A DNA stretch of 42,245 bases, taken from Caballeronia sordidicola (lineage in GTDB: Bacteria; Pseudomonadota; Gammaproteobacteria; Burkholderiales; Burkholderiaceae). The position numbers and the translations under genes are program-made. The stretch lies in NCBI RefSeq assembly GCF_002220365.1, contig NZ_MTHB01000084.1, forward strand, positions 1 through 42,245, written 5' to 3'. Shown in pieces: positions 32,750 to 41,482 of this stretch; within the stretch, counting starts at the first letter, position 1, and each line of letters begins with the position of its first letter. The notes under the pieces are model-generated. The model ran no database searches, was not told the origin of the DNA, and saw only the letters and a list, made by a program, of their open reading frames with translations.

Positions 32750-33256
32750 GTGTATAAGCGCATCCTGGTTGCAATCGACGGAAGCGAGACGTCCATCCTG
32801 GCGCTCGACGCAGCCCTGCAGATCGCCCGCGATACCGACGCCGAACTGCAGCCCGTGTACATCATCGACGCACCGTTGATGGTCTACGACGCCCCCGGCT
32901 ACGATCCGTCGATCCTGCGCGCTGCGTTGACCAAAGAAGGAACGCGAGTTACGAACGAAGCGCTCGCGAAAATGCATCTGCAAAAAACCAGAGGCGTCGC
33001 GCGGATCGCCGAGGTCGACCTGTATGGCGACGGCATTGCACAACGCCTGCTGGTCGCGGCAGACGAGCTGAAAGCCGATCTTGTGGTGATGGGTACCCAC
33101 GGGCGCCGAGGCTTCCAGCGGCTCTTGCTCGGCAGCGTTGCCGAGCGCTTCGTGCGAATGGCAACGTGTCCAGTCCTGCTCGTTCCTGCGCCCCATCCGG
33201 GCGCCCATAATGCCGCGACGCCTGCTGCAGCGGAATCCATCGAACATCCGACCTGA
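32750..33256 (+). CDS. universal stress protein (UspA family)
   Basis: 168-residue cytosolic stress protein. The chain starts at GTG 32750 (MYKRILVAIDGSETS), the normal beginning of the fold; ATG 32674 further upstream is possible but adds 25 residues unlike the family. The ATP-binding motif GTHGRRGFQRLLLGSVAERF is complete, so it should bind ATP. The C-terminal 20 residues are an alanine-rich tail (AHNAATPAAAESIEHPT). It follows a regulatory element copy and leads an operon with the SPFH protein 41 nt on. Usp genes are typical of hypoxia regulons. Confidence 0.9.
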   Translation: MYKRILVAIDGSETSILALDAALQIARDTDAELQPVYIIDAPLMVYDAPGYDPSILRAALTKEGTRVTNEALAKMHLQKTRGVARIAEVDLYGDGIAQRLLVAADELKADLVVMGTHGRRGFQRLLLGSVAERFVRMATCPVLLVPAPHPGAHNAATPAAAESIEHPT

Positions 33257-33297
33257 TTGAGTAGTCGTGGCCGGTAGCCTTTCAGGAAATGACCATC

Positions 33298-34170
33298 ATG
33301 AATCCCATCACCCTATTCCTTGCGTTGATACTGGTGCTTGCCGGGCTGGCTACCGGCGAATTTGTGAGTGTGTGGCTGGCTCCGCTGTTCTTTATCGCAG
33401 CCGCGCTGGTCTTCTTGTCGGTGAGGGTCGCTAACGCCTGGGAAAAATACGTAGTGTTACGCGTTGGCAAGTTGCAGGGCGTCAAGGGACCAGGATTCTT
33501 CATGATCATCCCGGTGATCGACAACGTAGTTGCTGTCATCGATGAACGGATCCAGACCACCTCGTTCAATGCCGAGCAAGCGCTCACGAAAGACACAGTA
33601 CCCGTGAACGTCGACGCGATCATCTTCTGGCATATCCACAACGCGGAAAAAGCGGCATTGGCCATCACCGATTATCGGCAGGCGATCGACCGGGTAGCAC
33701 AAACATCGCTACGGGAAATGATCGGTTCATCCATGCTTGCGGCGCTGCTGTCGGACCGCCGGGCAGCGGATGCTCAACTGCGTGACGAGATTGGCGCAAA
33801 GACGGCAGAATGGGGCGTGACCGTTGGCTCCGTCGAGATTCGCGATGTGGCAATCCCAGTGGCATTGCAGGATGCGATGTCGCGCCAGGCGCAGGCCGAG
33901 CGCGAAAAGCAAGCCCGCGTGATCCTGGGTTCGGCGGAAGCGGAAATTGCGGCGAAGTTTGTCGAGGCGGCAAAGGTGTACGAGACTCAACCGGGTGCGC
34001 TGCAGTTGCGCGCGATGAACATCATCTACGAAACGACCAAGGAGCGCGGGGCGACCATCCTCATGCCTACCTCAATGGTCGACAGCCTGAATCCGCCGCT
34101 CGCGCTTGCGATCGCCGGACGTGATCTGCCCGGTGCAGAAGTCAAGCCGCTCATCAAGACGGCTGCGTAG
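33298..34170 (+). CDS. SPFH/stomatin-like protein (slipin)
   Basis: 290-residue membrane-anchored SPFH protein. Two hydrophobic segments at the N-terminus (about 5-22 and 26-43) form a hairpin anchor, followed by the band-7 domain (EKYVVLRVGKLQGVKGPGFF, IDERIQTTSFNAEQALTKD, VDAIIFWHIHNAEKAAL) and a coiled region QAQAEREKQARVILGSAEAE. The start at 33298 (MNPITLF) is preferred over 33289 because AGGA lies 10 nt upstream. Slipins form membrane scaffolds and often pair with an NfeD protein; none is seen here. Its last 17 bases overlap the convergent end of arcC. Confidence 0.9.
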   Translation: MNPITLFLALILVLAGLATGEFVSVWLAPLFFIAAALVFLSVRVANAWEKYVVLRVGKLQGVKGPGFFMIIPVIDNVVAVIDERIQTTSFNAEQALTKDTVPVNVDAIIFWHIHNAEKAALAITDYRQAIDRVAQTSLREMIGSSMLAALLSDRRAADAQLRDEIGAKTAEWGVTVGSVEIRDVAIPVALQDAMSRQAQAEREKQARVILGSAEAEIAAKFVEAAKVYETQPGALQLRAMNIIYETTKERGATILMPTSMVDSLNPPLALAIAGRDLPGAEVKPLIKTAA

Positions 34171-35083
34171 CGACCGCCCCTTCAATGCCAGTCGCCGTTA
34201 CATCGATAGATGTCCCGGCATTGCCGGCGATCATTGCCTCGATGTCGCTCAACGCACCAATGACCGAGCGCCGACCCGTGCGGCTTGCAAAATCACACGC
34301 CGCTTCGACCTTTGGCGCCATCGATCCAGCCGAGAAAGCCAGCTCGCCAAGCGCTGCTGGAGTCGCACGCGCGACCAAGCGCAACGACGGCTTGCCCCAG
34401 TCGAGATAAACCCCTTGCACGTCTGTCGCGATGACGAACAGATCCGCCTTGAGTTCAGCCGCGAGCATCGCTGCACTGCGGTCCTTGTCGACCACTGCCT
34501 CGACACCGCGATGCTGCCCTTGTGCGTCAGCGACTACCGGAATCCCGCCGCCTCCGGCGCAGATCACCACACAACGGTGTTCCAGCAACCAGCGCACGGG
34601 CTCTATCTCGAGCATGCGCACCGGCTTTGGACTCGGTACGACACGCTGTAACTTGTCGCCTTGTGCAGCCATGGTCCAGCCCTTTCCCTGCGATGCCACC
34701 GCCGCTTCGGCGACCGTGTACCTGGACCCGATCGGTTTGTCGGGGTGTTCGAAAGCCGGATCGGACGCGCTCACTTCAACCATGCTCAGCAAGCTCACGC
34801 AAGCCCGTCCTGCAGGCAGCAGGTTGCGCATTTCCTGCTCGATCATGTAGCCGATCATGCCTTCCGTTTCCGCATCGAGGACATCTAGCGGAAAGCTGCT
34901 CGTTTGCAGCGCGAGCATGCCAACCTGTGGTCCGTTGCCGTGCACGATCACGAGGTCGTTGCCGGCCGCTGCCTTCGCGAGCTGCGCGGCAGCAATCCGG
35001 ACGTTGTTGCGCTGTGCCTCGGCGCTGACCGCCTCACCGTGCTTGAGCAACGCGTTACCACCCAATGCGATTACCATCAGCAT
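34154..35083 (-). CDS. arcC: carbamate kinase
   Basis: Last step of the arginine deiminase pathway: carbamoyl phosphate + ADP to ATP, CO2 and ammonia. 309 residues from ATG 35083 (MLMVIALGGNALLKHGE) with GAGGAGA upstream. Motifs: VIALGGNALL, VIVHGNGPQVG, ICAGGGGIPVV, VVDKDRSAAMLA and GSMAPKVEAA, all as expected for ArcC. 10 nt after arcB; last gene of the arc operon. The convergent SPFH gene overlaps its 3' end. Confidence 0.95.
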   Translation of the reverse strand: MLMVIALGGNALLKHGEAVSAEAQRNNVRIAAAQLAKAAAGNDLVIVHGNGPQVGMLALQTSSFPLDVLDAETEGMIGYMIEQEMRNLLPAGRACVSLLSMVEVSASDPAFEHPDKPIGSRYTVAEAAVASQGKGWTMAAQGDKLQRVVPSPKPVRMLEIEPVRWLLEHRCVVICAGGGGIPVVADAQGQHRGVEAVVDKDRSAAMLAAELKADLFVIATDVQGVYLDWGKPSLRLVARATPAALGELAFSAGSMAPKVEAACDFASRTGRRSVIGALSDIEAMIAGNAGTSIDVTATGIEGAVATQPS

Positions 35084-35093
35084 TGCGTTCTCC

Positions 35094-36095
35094 TCACTCG
35101 GCCAGCGTAGCGACGAGAATAGCCTTGATCGTGTGGAGGCGGTTTTCTGCCTGCTCGAAGACAATCGATGCGTCCGACTCGAATACGTCGTCTGTCACTT
35201 CCACGCCATTCAGCAAGCCGTATTTATCGCCGATTTGCTTTCCAATTTCTGTCTTCGTGTCATGCAGCGCAGGCAGGCAATGCATGAACTTCACACGCGG
35301 ATTGCCGCTGGCCGCAAGCAAGGACGCATTCACCTGGAAGGGCAGCAGCTCCTCGATCCGTTCGCCCCATTTTTCGAACGGCTCGCCCATCGATACCCAG
35401 ACGTCGGTATAAATGAAATCGACACCCTTCACCGCTTCCGCCGGTGTTTCCGTTAGCGTCAAACGACCTCCGCTAGCCGCCGCAAACGTGCGGCATTGCG
35501 CGATCAGATCATCGTGCGGCCACAACCGGCGCGGCGCACACAGACGTACGTCCATGCCGAGCTTCGTGCCCACGATCATCAACGAATTGCCCGTGTTGTT
35601 ATGGGCATCGCCTATATAGCAGTAGCTGATTTCATGGATGGGCTTGTCGCTGAATTCGTGCATGGTCAGGACGTCGGCGAGCATCTGCGTCGGGTGGAAC
35701 TCGTCAGTGAGCCCGTTGTACACGGGTACCCCTGCGTACTTGGCGAGTTCATCCACGATCTCCTGCCCGTAGCCCCGGTATTCGATCGCGTCGTACATGC
35801 GGCCAAGTACGCGGGCGGTATCTTTCATCGACTCCTTATGACCGATCTGCGACGCGCCCGGATCGATATAGGTGACATGGGCGCCCTGGTCATGGGCCGC
35901 AACTTCGAATGCGCAACGCGTACGCGTCGAGGTCTTTTCGAAGATCAGCGCAATGTTCTTGCCCACCAGCCGCGCGATTTCCGTGCCGGCGTATTTGGCG
36001 CGTTTGAGATCTCGCGACAGGTCGAGCAGGTAGCGAATCTGACGTGGCGTGTATTCGATCAGCGTCAGGAAACTACGGTTATGTACATTGAACAC
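35094..36095 (-). CDS. arcB: ornithine carbamoyltransferase, catabolic
   Basis: Phosphorolyses citrulline to ornithine and carbamoyl phosphate. 333 residues. Carbamoyl phosphate motif [16 protein letters not shown] (about 53-68), ornithine-side motifs [17 protein letters not shown] and [11 protein letters not shown]. The length and the [18 protein letters not shown] region fit catabolic ArcB. The position between arcA and arcC supports the catabolic rather than biosynthetic role. It lies 30 nt after arcA. Confidence 0.95.
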   Translation of the reverse strand: MFNVHNRSFLTLIEYTPRQIRYLLDLSRDLKRAKYAGTEIARLVGKNIALIFEKTSTRTRCAFEVAAHDQGAHVTYIDPGASQIGHKESMKDTARVLGRMYDAIEYRGYGQEIVDELAKYAGVPVYNGLTDEFHPTQMLADVLTMHEFSDKPIHEISYCYIGDAHNNTGNSLMIVGTKLGMDVRLCAPRRLWPHDDLIAQCRTFAAASGGRLTLTETPAEAVKGVDFIYTDVWVSMGEPFEKWGERIEELLPFQVNASLLAASGNPRVKFMHCLPALHDTKTEIGKQIGDKYGLLNGVEVTDDVFESDASIVFEQAENRLHTIKAILVATLAE

Positions 36096-36125
36096 GATGA
36101 GATCCGGTTGAGAATTAGAGGGGAT

Positions 36126-37349
36126 TCAGGCGTCGATAGCATCGCGCTCGATCGGGCAACTGAGGCAATGCGTGCCACCCCGTCCACGTCCGAGTTCCCC
36201 GCCCGGGATCTCGATGACCTCCACGCCCGCCTGCCGCATCTTGCGATTGGTGTAAGTGTTGCGGTCATACGCGATCACCATGCGCCGGTCAAGCGCCAGC
36301 ACGTTGTTGCCATCGTCCCATTGTTCACGCTGGGTTTCATATGCATCTCCGCCAGTCGTCAGGATGCGCAGTGAACCCACCCCGAGGGCATTGCTCACGA
36401 CCGTCAGGAACTTGGCGTTATGGCGTTCATAGTGGATTTCGCCGGGTGCATCACCCGGATACAGGCTGGTGCAGCGGATCTCGTCGGCGACCTCGGGATA
36501 GATGCTGACAAAGTCGATATCGAGAAATGAAAACACCGTGTCCAGGTGCATCGAGGCGCGCCGCTTCGGGAACTCGCAAGCGATCACCCGCTTGGCGCCG
36601 CCGCCCGCAAACAAATGCCGCGCGACCTGCGTGACCGCTTGCGGACTCGAGCGCTCGCCCATGCCGATCAGCACCACGCCGTTGCCAATGGACATGACGT
36701 CACCGCCTTCCATGGTTTCCACGCCGAAGTTGCGATCCGGGTCGCCCCACCAGGTGTTCACCTTACCGGCGAAGCGCGGATGAAAGCGGTACACCGCGGC
36801 GACCAGCAATGCTTCCTTGCGGCGCGCCGGCCAATACATCGGGTGAACCGTCACGCCGCCGTAGATCCACGCGCTCGTGTCGCGCTGGAAGATCAGGTTC
36901 ACGAGCGGCTGGATCACAAAGTCCGATTGCTCCAGGTAGCCGCCAAAAAGGCCGCGGGCGTCGAAGGGCATTTCGGCCTTCGCCACGCCGCCGACCAGCA
37001 CCTCGGCCAGTTGTGCCGCCGGCATCTGTTCGAGCCACGCGCGCAACTCCTTCAGCATCCCCGTGCCGACTTCCTCCTCGACAATGCGTCGATCGAGAAT
37101 CCAGTCGCGCGCGACCGGGTCGCCGCAGATCGTTGCGAGCAGATCGTGAAACTCCAATACTTCGATACCCCGCTCGCGCATCGCTCCCGTGAATACATCG
37201 TGGTCTTCGATCGCCTTGTCGACCCAGATGACATCGTCGAACAAAAGGGATGCCGCGTTGGCGGGGGTCAACCGCCGGTGTGCAAGACCCGGACGGCAGA
37301 CCATCACCGTGCGCAGCTTGCCCGCTTCCGAATGAACGCCTAGAGCCAT
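36126..37349 (-). CDS. arcA: arginine deiminase
   Basis: Hydrolyses arginine to citrulline and ammonia. 407 residues from ATG 37349 (MALGVHSEAGKLRTVMVCRP), the usual ArcA start; the frame is open further upstream inside the decarboxylase gene and that part is noise. Catalytic residues: Cys395 in GGTHCLSCPIERD; FVIQPLVNLIFQRDTSAWI, METMEGGD-type EGGDVMSIG and the HLDTVFSFLDID region are present. A GAGGGGGA run lies 8 to 15 nt upstream. Cytosolic; 22 nt after the decarboxylase. Confidence 0.96.
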   Translation of the reverse strand: MALGVHSEAGKLRTVMVCRPGLAHRRLTPANAASLLFDDVIWVDKAIEDHDVFTGAMRERGIEVLEFHDLLATICGDPVARDWILDRRIVEEEVGTGMLKELRAWLEQMPAAQLAEVLVGGVAKAEMPFDARGLFGGYLEQSDFVIQPLVNLIFQRDTSAWIYGGVTVHPMYWPARRKEALLVAAVYRFHPRFAGKVNTWWGDPDRNFGVETMEGGDVMSIGNGVVLIGMGERSSPQAVTQVARHLFAGGGAKRVIACEFPKRRASMHLDTVFSFLDIDFVSIYPEVADEIRCTSLYPGDAPGEIHYERHNAKFLTVVSNALGVGSLRILTTGGDAYETQREQWDDGNNVLALDRRMVIAYDRNTYTNRKMRQAGVEVIEIPGGELGRGRGGTHCLSCPIERDAIDA

Positions 37350-37371
37350 CAGTGATTCCCCCTCAATGTCT

Positions 37372-39717
37372 TCATGCTCTTCGACCACTAACGACGTAGG
37401 TATAGAGCCGCACGCTGCCGTCGGCTTCCTTCTTTCTATAGATTCCCTGGATCTCGTTCTCGAAACCAGGGAAACGGTTCCCGCCTTCCTCGAACATCCG
37501 GAAGTAATCGAGCGTGGGCATCGCGCGCTCGGTGTAGCGCTCGCCGGATACCACCACCGCAATACCCGGCGGATAAACAAGACCGAGTGTTGCCGCGATT
37601 CGTCCCTCGATCTCGTCGATCGGCAACAGCTCCACGTTGTTGCGCACAAGTTCGTGCATGGCGGCTTGCGGGGTCATCGCCATCTCGGGAAAGTGCGCTG
37701 CGCGGAATTGCTCGCGTTGCAGGCGGCTTGCATTGCGCTCACGATAGAACGCATGCATGTCGGCGCAAAGATCGCGCAGGCCGATTCCCGCGTAACGCTC
37801 GCTATGGGCAGCGACGAAGGTCGGGATGACATCGTCGAGAAGCGCGTTCTCGTCGTGCAATTGTTTGAAGCGCACCAGTGCCGAAAGGAGCGTGCCCGCC
37901 TTGCTCGACTCCAGCCCCGGTGTCAGCAGGAACAGGATGCTATTGAGGTCATTCTTCTCGGGCACGATGCGCCGTTCGCGCAGGAACTCGGCGAGCACCG
38001 CTGCCGGAACACCGTGCTCCGCGTATTCGCCGGTGCTTCGATCGAACCCGGGCGTGATGAGCGTCAGCTTGTTCGGGTCCGTCATCGCGTAGCCGGGCGA
38101 GAGGTGGCCGAAGCCATGCCATTTCGCGTCCGGCGCAAGCTCCCAGTAACGCGGATCGCTCGCAAGTTCGTCCGTTGACAGGTCTTCCCAGCGTTGCATG
38201 CCGCTCGTGGCCGTGACCTTGTCAGGAACAAACGGATCGAAGAACCAGCGCCGTGCGGGGTCCGTCTCGGTGGCTTCGTAGTCGTGTTTCAGCGCACGGA
38301 TCTTCTTGCGCATCTCGATCCCGAGCTTGATCGTATCGTCCCACAGCACTTCGCCGGAGCGGCCCTTCATCATTTGCGCGCCCACATCGAGCGAGGCGAA
38401 CAACGGATAGAACGGCGACGTGGACGAGTGCTGCATGAAAGTCTCGTTGAAGCGCCGGTGACTGACCTGGCGACGCTGGCCATCCAGATGCGCGTCCTTT
38501 ACGTGGATCTGCGACGCTTGCGAGAAGCCGGCGAGCTGCTTGTGCGTCGACTGCGTGGCAAGGATGCCCGGCGCGTTGGCATCCAGTCCCTCGATGCCCA
38601 TCGCGAAACGTCCCTTGAATAGCGGATGGAACTTCATGAAACCGGCCCAGGCTTCGTCGAAGAGAATGTATTCGCACAGGTGCCCGATCTTCTCGATCAG
38701 CATTTGCGCGTTGTAGATCGTGCCGTCGTAGGTGCATTGCTCGATCACCGCAACACGAAACGGCCGCTCGCGCTGCCACGCCTTGGGATCGGTGATGAGC
38801 TTGTTGTAACGGATGCCGTCGCGGATGCGGTCTTCGTCGAGCGCGTCGTAGTCGATCGGACCGATCATCCCGTGCGCATTGCGCTGCGTCTGCAAATAGA
38901 CGGGGATGCCCCCGCCGAGCAGCAGCGCGCCGTGATGTGCCGCCTTATGATTGTTGCGATCGAAGAGCACCAGGTCACCCGGTGTCACGAGTGCGGTCAA
39001 TGCAATCTTGTTGGACGTGGACGTACCGTTCAGCACGAAGTAAGTCCGATCCGCGCCGAAGATCCGCGCTGCCGCTTTTTGCGCAGCGAGCGCGGGGCCT
39101 TCATGAACCAGCAGGTCACCCAGTTCGACGACGGAGTTATCCAGGTCGTTACGGAACACCGCTTCGCCCAGATGCTTGACGAACGCGCGGCCGATCGGAC
39201 TCTTCTGGTAAAACACGCCACCGTTGTGGCCCGGACAGGTCCACATCTGGTTCGCCTGTTCCGCGTAATCGACCATCGCGCCAAAGAACGGCGTCTTGAG
39301 CGAGTCCGCGTACGTCCGCAAATGACTCACCAGGTTGCGGGCGACGAACTCAGGCGTATCCTCTTCGATGAACACATAACCCGTCACATGCCCCAGCACC
39401 GCAACCGGAATCTCCGCGAGCAGATGGCGCTCGACCAGGATGAAGATGGGTACGTCCAGACCCCGCTCTCGGACAAAGCGCACGAAAGCCTCAACGTCCG
39501 TCTCAGATTCGGTGAGCGACCATTCCACGATCACACAGCCAACCGCAGCCTCGCTGCGGATGGCGGAGGACGCTTCCCCCACCGTAAGGGTGACCGTGGT
39601 GGCATACCCCAAGCGTCCAAGTTCATCGACGAGTCGCTGAAAGCGTGACGACGGCAACGCGGGTGGCAAGGGCAACGCACAGCAAAACAGGAAACCGAAC
39701 ATCTGGTCATACATCAT
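37372..39717 (-). CDS. Orn/Lys/Arg decarboxylase (PLP, fold I)
   Basis: 781-residue inducible-type basic amino acid decarboxylase with an N-terminal receiver-like wing domain (about 20-140), a PLP domain and the C-terminal domain. The PLP lysine is in LATQSTHKQLAGFSQASQIH (about residue 390); VLNGTSTSNKI, LFDRNNHKAAHH and FDEAWAGFMKFHPLF are cofactor motifs. I cannot separate arginine, ornithine and lysine specificity. Lying between arcD and arcA it may decarboxylate ornithine or arginine for acid resistance, giving putrescine or agmatine. Tandem 12-bp repeats lie just before the start, the last one providing the AAGGA of the ribosome binding site. A second ATG follows the first immediately. 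Confidence 0.92.
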   Translation of the reverse strand: MMYDQMFGFLFCCALPLPPALPSSRFQRLVDELGRLGYATTVTLTVGEASSAIRSEAAVGCVIVEWSLTESETDVEAFVRFVRERGLDVPIFILVERHLLAEIPVAVLGHVTGYVFIEEDTPEFVARNLVSHLRTYADSLKTPFFGAMVDYAEQANQMWTCPGHNGGVFYQKSPIGRAFVKHLGEAVFRNDLDNSVVELGDLLVHEGPALAAQKAAARIFGADRTYFVLNGTSTSNKIALTALVTPGDLVLFDRNNHKAAHHGALLLGGGIPVYLQTQRNAHGMIGPIDYDALDEDRIRDGIRYNKLITDPKAWQRERPFRVAVIEQCTYDGTIYNAQMLIEKIGHLCEYILFDEAWAGFMKFHPLFKGRFAMGIEGLDANAPGILATQSTHKQLAGFSQASQIHVKDAHLDGQRRQVSHRRFNETFMQHSSTSPFYPLFASLDVGAQMMKGRSGEVLWDDTIKLGIEMRKKIRALKHDYEATETDPARRWFFDPFVPDKVTATSGMQRWEDLSTDELASDPRYWELAPDAKWHGFGHLSPGYAMTDPNKLTLITPGFDRSTGEYAEHGVPAAVLAEFLRERRIVPEKNDLNSILFLLTPGLESSKAGTLLSALVRFKQLHDENALLDDVIPTFVAAHSERYAGIGLRDLCADMHAFYRERNASRLQREQFRAAHFPEMAMTPQAAMHELVRNNVELLPIDEIEGRIAATLGLVYPPGIAVVVSGERYTERAMPTLDYFRMFEEGGNRFPGFENEIQGIYRKKEADGSVRLYTYVVSGRRA

Positions 39718-39724
39718 CTTGATC

Positions 39725-39763
39725 CTTGTATTGGGCGCGGTATTGGGCCTTGTATTGGGCCCG
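39725..39763 (-). repeat. three tandem 12-bp repeats before the decarboxylase
   Basis: Plus strand has GTATTGGGC at 39728, 39740 and 39752, each followed by a 3-bp variable end; on the coding (minus) strand the units read CCCAATACNNGG-like. The unit nearest the gene ends in AAGGA, five to eight bases before the start codons, so a change in repeat number would leave the ribosome binding site in place but alter the leader. Confidence 0.7.
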
Positions 39764-39783
39764 ATACTGAGTCGTTCACCACC

Positions 39784-41286
39784 TCAACTGATCTTTACCA
39801 AGCCCCGGCTGAACAGGACGATAGCCACACCCGCCACGACCACGAGCACGCCCGCGACCGATGCCTCACGTCCCGTGAACACACGCTCTCCAGCCGCATG
39901 TTCACGCCGTGCCCACCAGAAGACGGGGAAGCCGAGTGCGAACAGAATGGTGGACATCAGAAGGAACTGCAGTCCCGCGGCATAGACGAGCCAGAGGGAA
40001 TAGACAGTCGCCAACACGCCGGTCCAGATCGATTCTTTTGAGGTTTCGCCGGCGGTCGGTGCGTACTTCGACTGCGTCGCGTAGCGCCACAGGAAGACCG
40101 TGCTCGCCAGATACGGCGGCAGGATCATGATCCCGGTAATCGAGATCAGCCACATCCAGGCGTCGTTCGCGAACAGCACCACGAAGATTACGAGCTGCAT
40201 GGTCGCGCTCGATACCCACAGCGACGGCGCCGCGGCATGGTGACGGTTTTCTTTGGCCAGGAACTTGGGGAATACACCGTCCTTCGCCCCTTCGAACGGC
40301 AACTCCGCAACAAGGATGGTCCAGGCAAGCCAGCAACTCAGAAGCGACACCAGCAGCGAGACAACGATGAACACCGCGCCCCAGTCGCCCACTGCTGCCT
40401 TCAGCACATAAGCTGCCGACGGTGAAGCGAGCCCCGCCAGTTGCGCCTGATGCATCACGCCGAACGGCAACGCCGACAACAGGAAATAGAGGATCGTGCA
40501 GACCGTCAGGCCGAGAAAAGTCGCGATCCCTACTTGCGAGGTTTTGCTGGCGCGGTCCGAAACCACCACAGCACCCTCGATGCCGATGAACACCCACAAG
40601 GTCACGAGCATCGTGCTCTTGACCTGACCCAGGAGGCTGCCTAAATGCTCCTGAGCGCCCCAGAAGTCGTAGGAGAACATGCCGCCCTTGATCGCCACCG
40701 CCATCGCGCACAGGGCCACGGTGATGGTGCCAATATTCAATACGCTCGAGATGACGCTCAGGATGGCTGCCCGCTTAACGCCATACAGCACGACAAAATG
40801 CATGACCCAGATCAGCAGCGACGCGCCGACAATCGACGGCCAGGTGTTGCCCGCTGCGAACACCGGAAAGAAATAGCCGACCGTCTTCATGATCAGCACG
40901 GCGAAGGCAACATTGCCGAAAGCAGCGGACAGCCAGTAGCCCCAAGCCATCTCGAAGCCCGCGAACGAGCCGAAGCCTTCTTTCGCATACGAGTAGATGC
41001 CCGCTTTCAGATCAGGGCGTTTGTCGGCCAGCGTGCGAAACGTGTTCGACAGAAAGAACATGCCGACAAGCGTGATCATCCACGCGATCACGATTGCCGC
41101 CAGTCCTGCGCCCTGCGCCATGTTCTGCGGCAGATTGAAGGCGCCGCCGCCGATCATCGAGGCGATCACAACACCCGTGAGGAGCGGCAAGCTCAGCTTG
41201 CGGCCTCCGGGTTGAGCGGCGGGTTGAGCAACGACCGTATCGGCGGCAACGGGCTTGAGCGGCAAACTGCTATGCGTCTGGTCCAT
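39784..41286 (-). CDS. arcD: arginine:ornithine antiporter, APC family
   Basis: Inner-membrane exchanger importing arginine and exporting ornithine for the deiminase pathway. 500 residues with about 12 to 13 helices. The N-terminal 30 residues are polar; the first helix carries GVVIASMIGGGAFNLPQNMA, the APC substrate-binding loop. EGAVVVSDRASK lies in helix 6. It ends RGLVKIS. First gene of the arc operon; 66 nt to the decarboxylase. An FNR/ANR box with -10 lies upstream. Given the operon, arginine/ornithine is likely, though lysine or agmatine exchange is possible. Confidence 0.92.
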   Translation of the reverse strand: MDQTHSSLPLKPVAADTVVAQPAAQPGGRKLSLPLLTGVVIASMIGGGAFNLPQNMAQGAGLAAIVIAWMITLVGMFFLSNTFRTLADKRPDLKAGIYSYAKEGFGSFAGFEMAWGYWLSAAFGNVAFAVLIMKTVGYFFPVFAAGNTWPSIVGASLLIWVMHFVVLYGVKRAAILSVISSVLNIGTITVALCAMAVAIKGGMFSYDFWGAQEHLGSLLGQVKSTMLVTLWVFIGIEGAVVVSDRASKTSQVGIATFLGLTVCTILYFLLSALPFGVMHQAQLAGLASPSAAYVLKAAVGDWGAVFIVVSLLVSLLSCWLAWTILVAELPFEGAKDGVFPKFLAKENRHHAAAPSLWVSSATMQLVIFVVLFANDAWMWLISITGIMILPPYLASTVFLWRYATQSKYAPTAGETSKESIWTGVLATVYSLWLVYAAGLQFLLMSTILFALGFPVFWWARREHAAGERVFTGREASVAGVLVVVAGVAIVLFSRGLVKIS

Positions 41287-41349
41287 AAGGTGTTTTCTCC
41301 CTGCTGCTGGTGTGCCGTTGCAAGCGCCCTTCGGCGTTTGACCCGATCC

Positions 41350-41355
41350 AGCATA
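41350..41355 (-). promoter_or_regulatory. -10 box of the arc operon
   Basis: Minus strand TATGCT, predicting transcription near 41342-41343, about 57 nt before the arcD ATG. Its distance to the FNR/ANR box supports both calls. Confidence 0.5.
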
Positions 41356-41376
41356 GGGACTGCATCAGCTCGCTCG

Positions 41377-41390
41377 TTGATCTTTATCAA
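41377..41390. promoter_or_regulatory. FNR/ANR box TTGAT-CTTT-ATCAA
   Basis: Perfect match to the FNR/ANR consensus TTGAT-N4-ATCAA. Its centre (41383.5) is about 41 nt upstream of the start of transcription predicted from the -10 at 41350-41355, the standard activating position. ANR control of arc genes is established in Pseudomonas. The same site is 92 nt before the oleate hydratase start and may act on that too. Confidence 0.8.
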
Positions 41391-41482
41391 CCCCGGTTTA
41401 AGTGGGACCGATACCTTTCAAAGCGGTGGTTCACTGTTCATTGGTCAACACCGCTCAACCCGATCCCAACCAGGGTGATTCC

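Noticed and set aside
33258..33265. TGAGTAGT, the first half of the repeated element, in front of the SPFH gene
   Set aside because: The remaining core does not match (CGTGGCCG follows) and it is only 32 nt before the start codon, unlike all true copies.
38626..39648. 340-codon plus-strand frame
   Set aside because: Antisense to the Orn/Lys/Arg decarboxylase; shadow of high GC coding sequence.
1519..41482. Sigma-54 (-24/-12) promoters to pair with the far-upstream element
   Set aside because: I found no TGGCAC-N5-TTGC match in the intergenic regions, and TATAAT-like -10 boxes are seen instead at some of the promoters.
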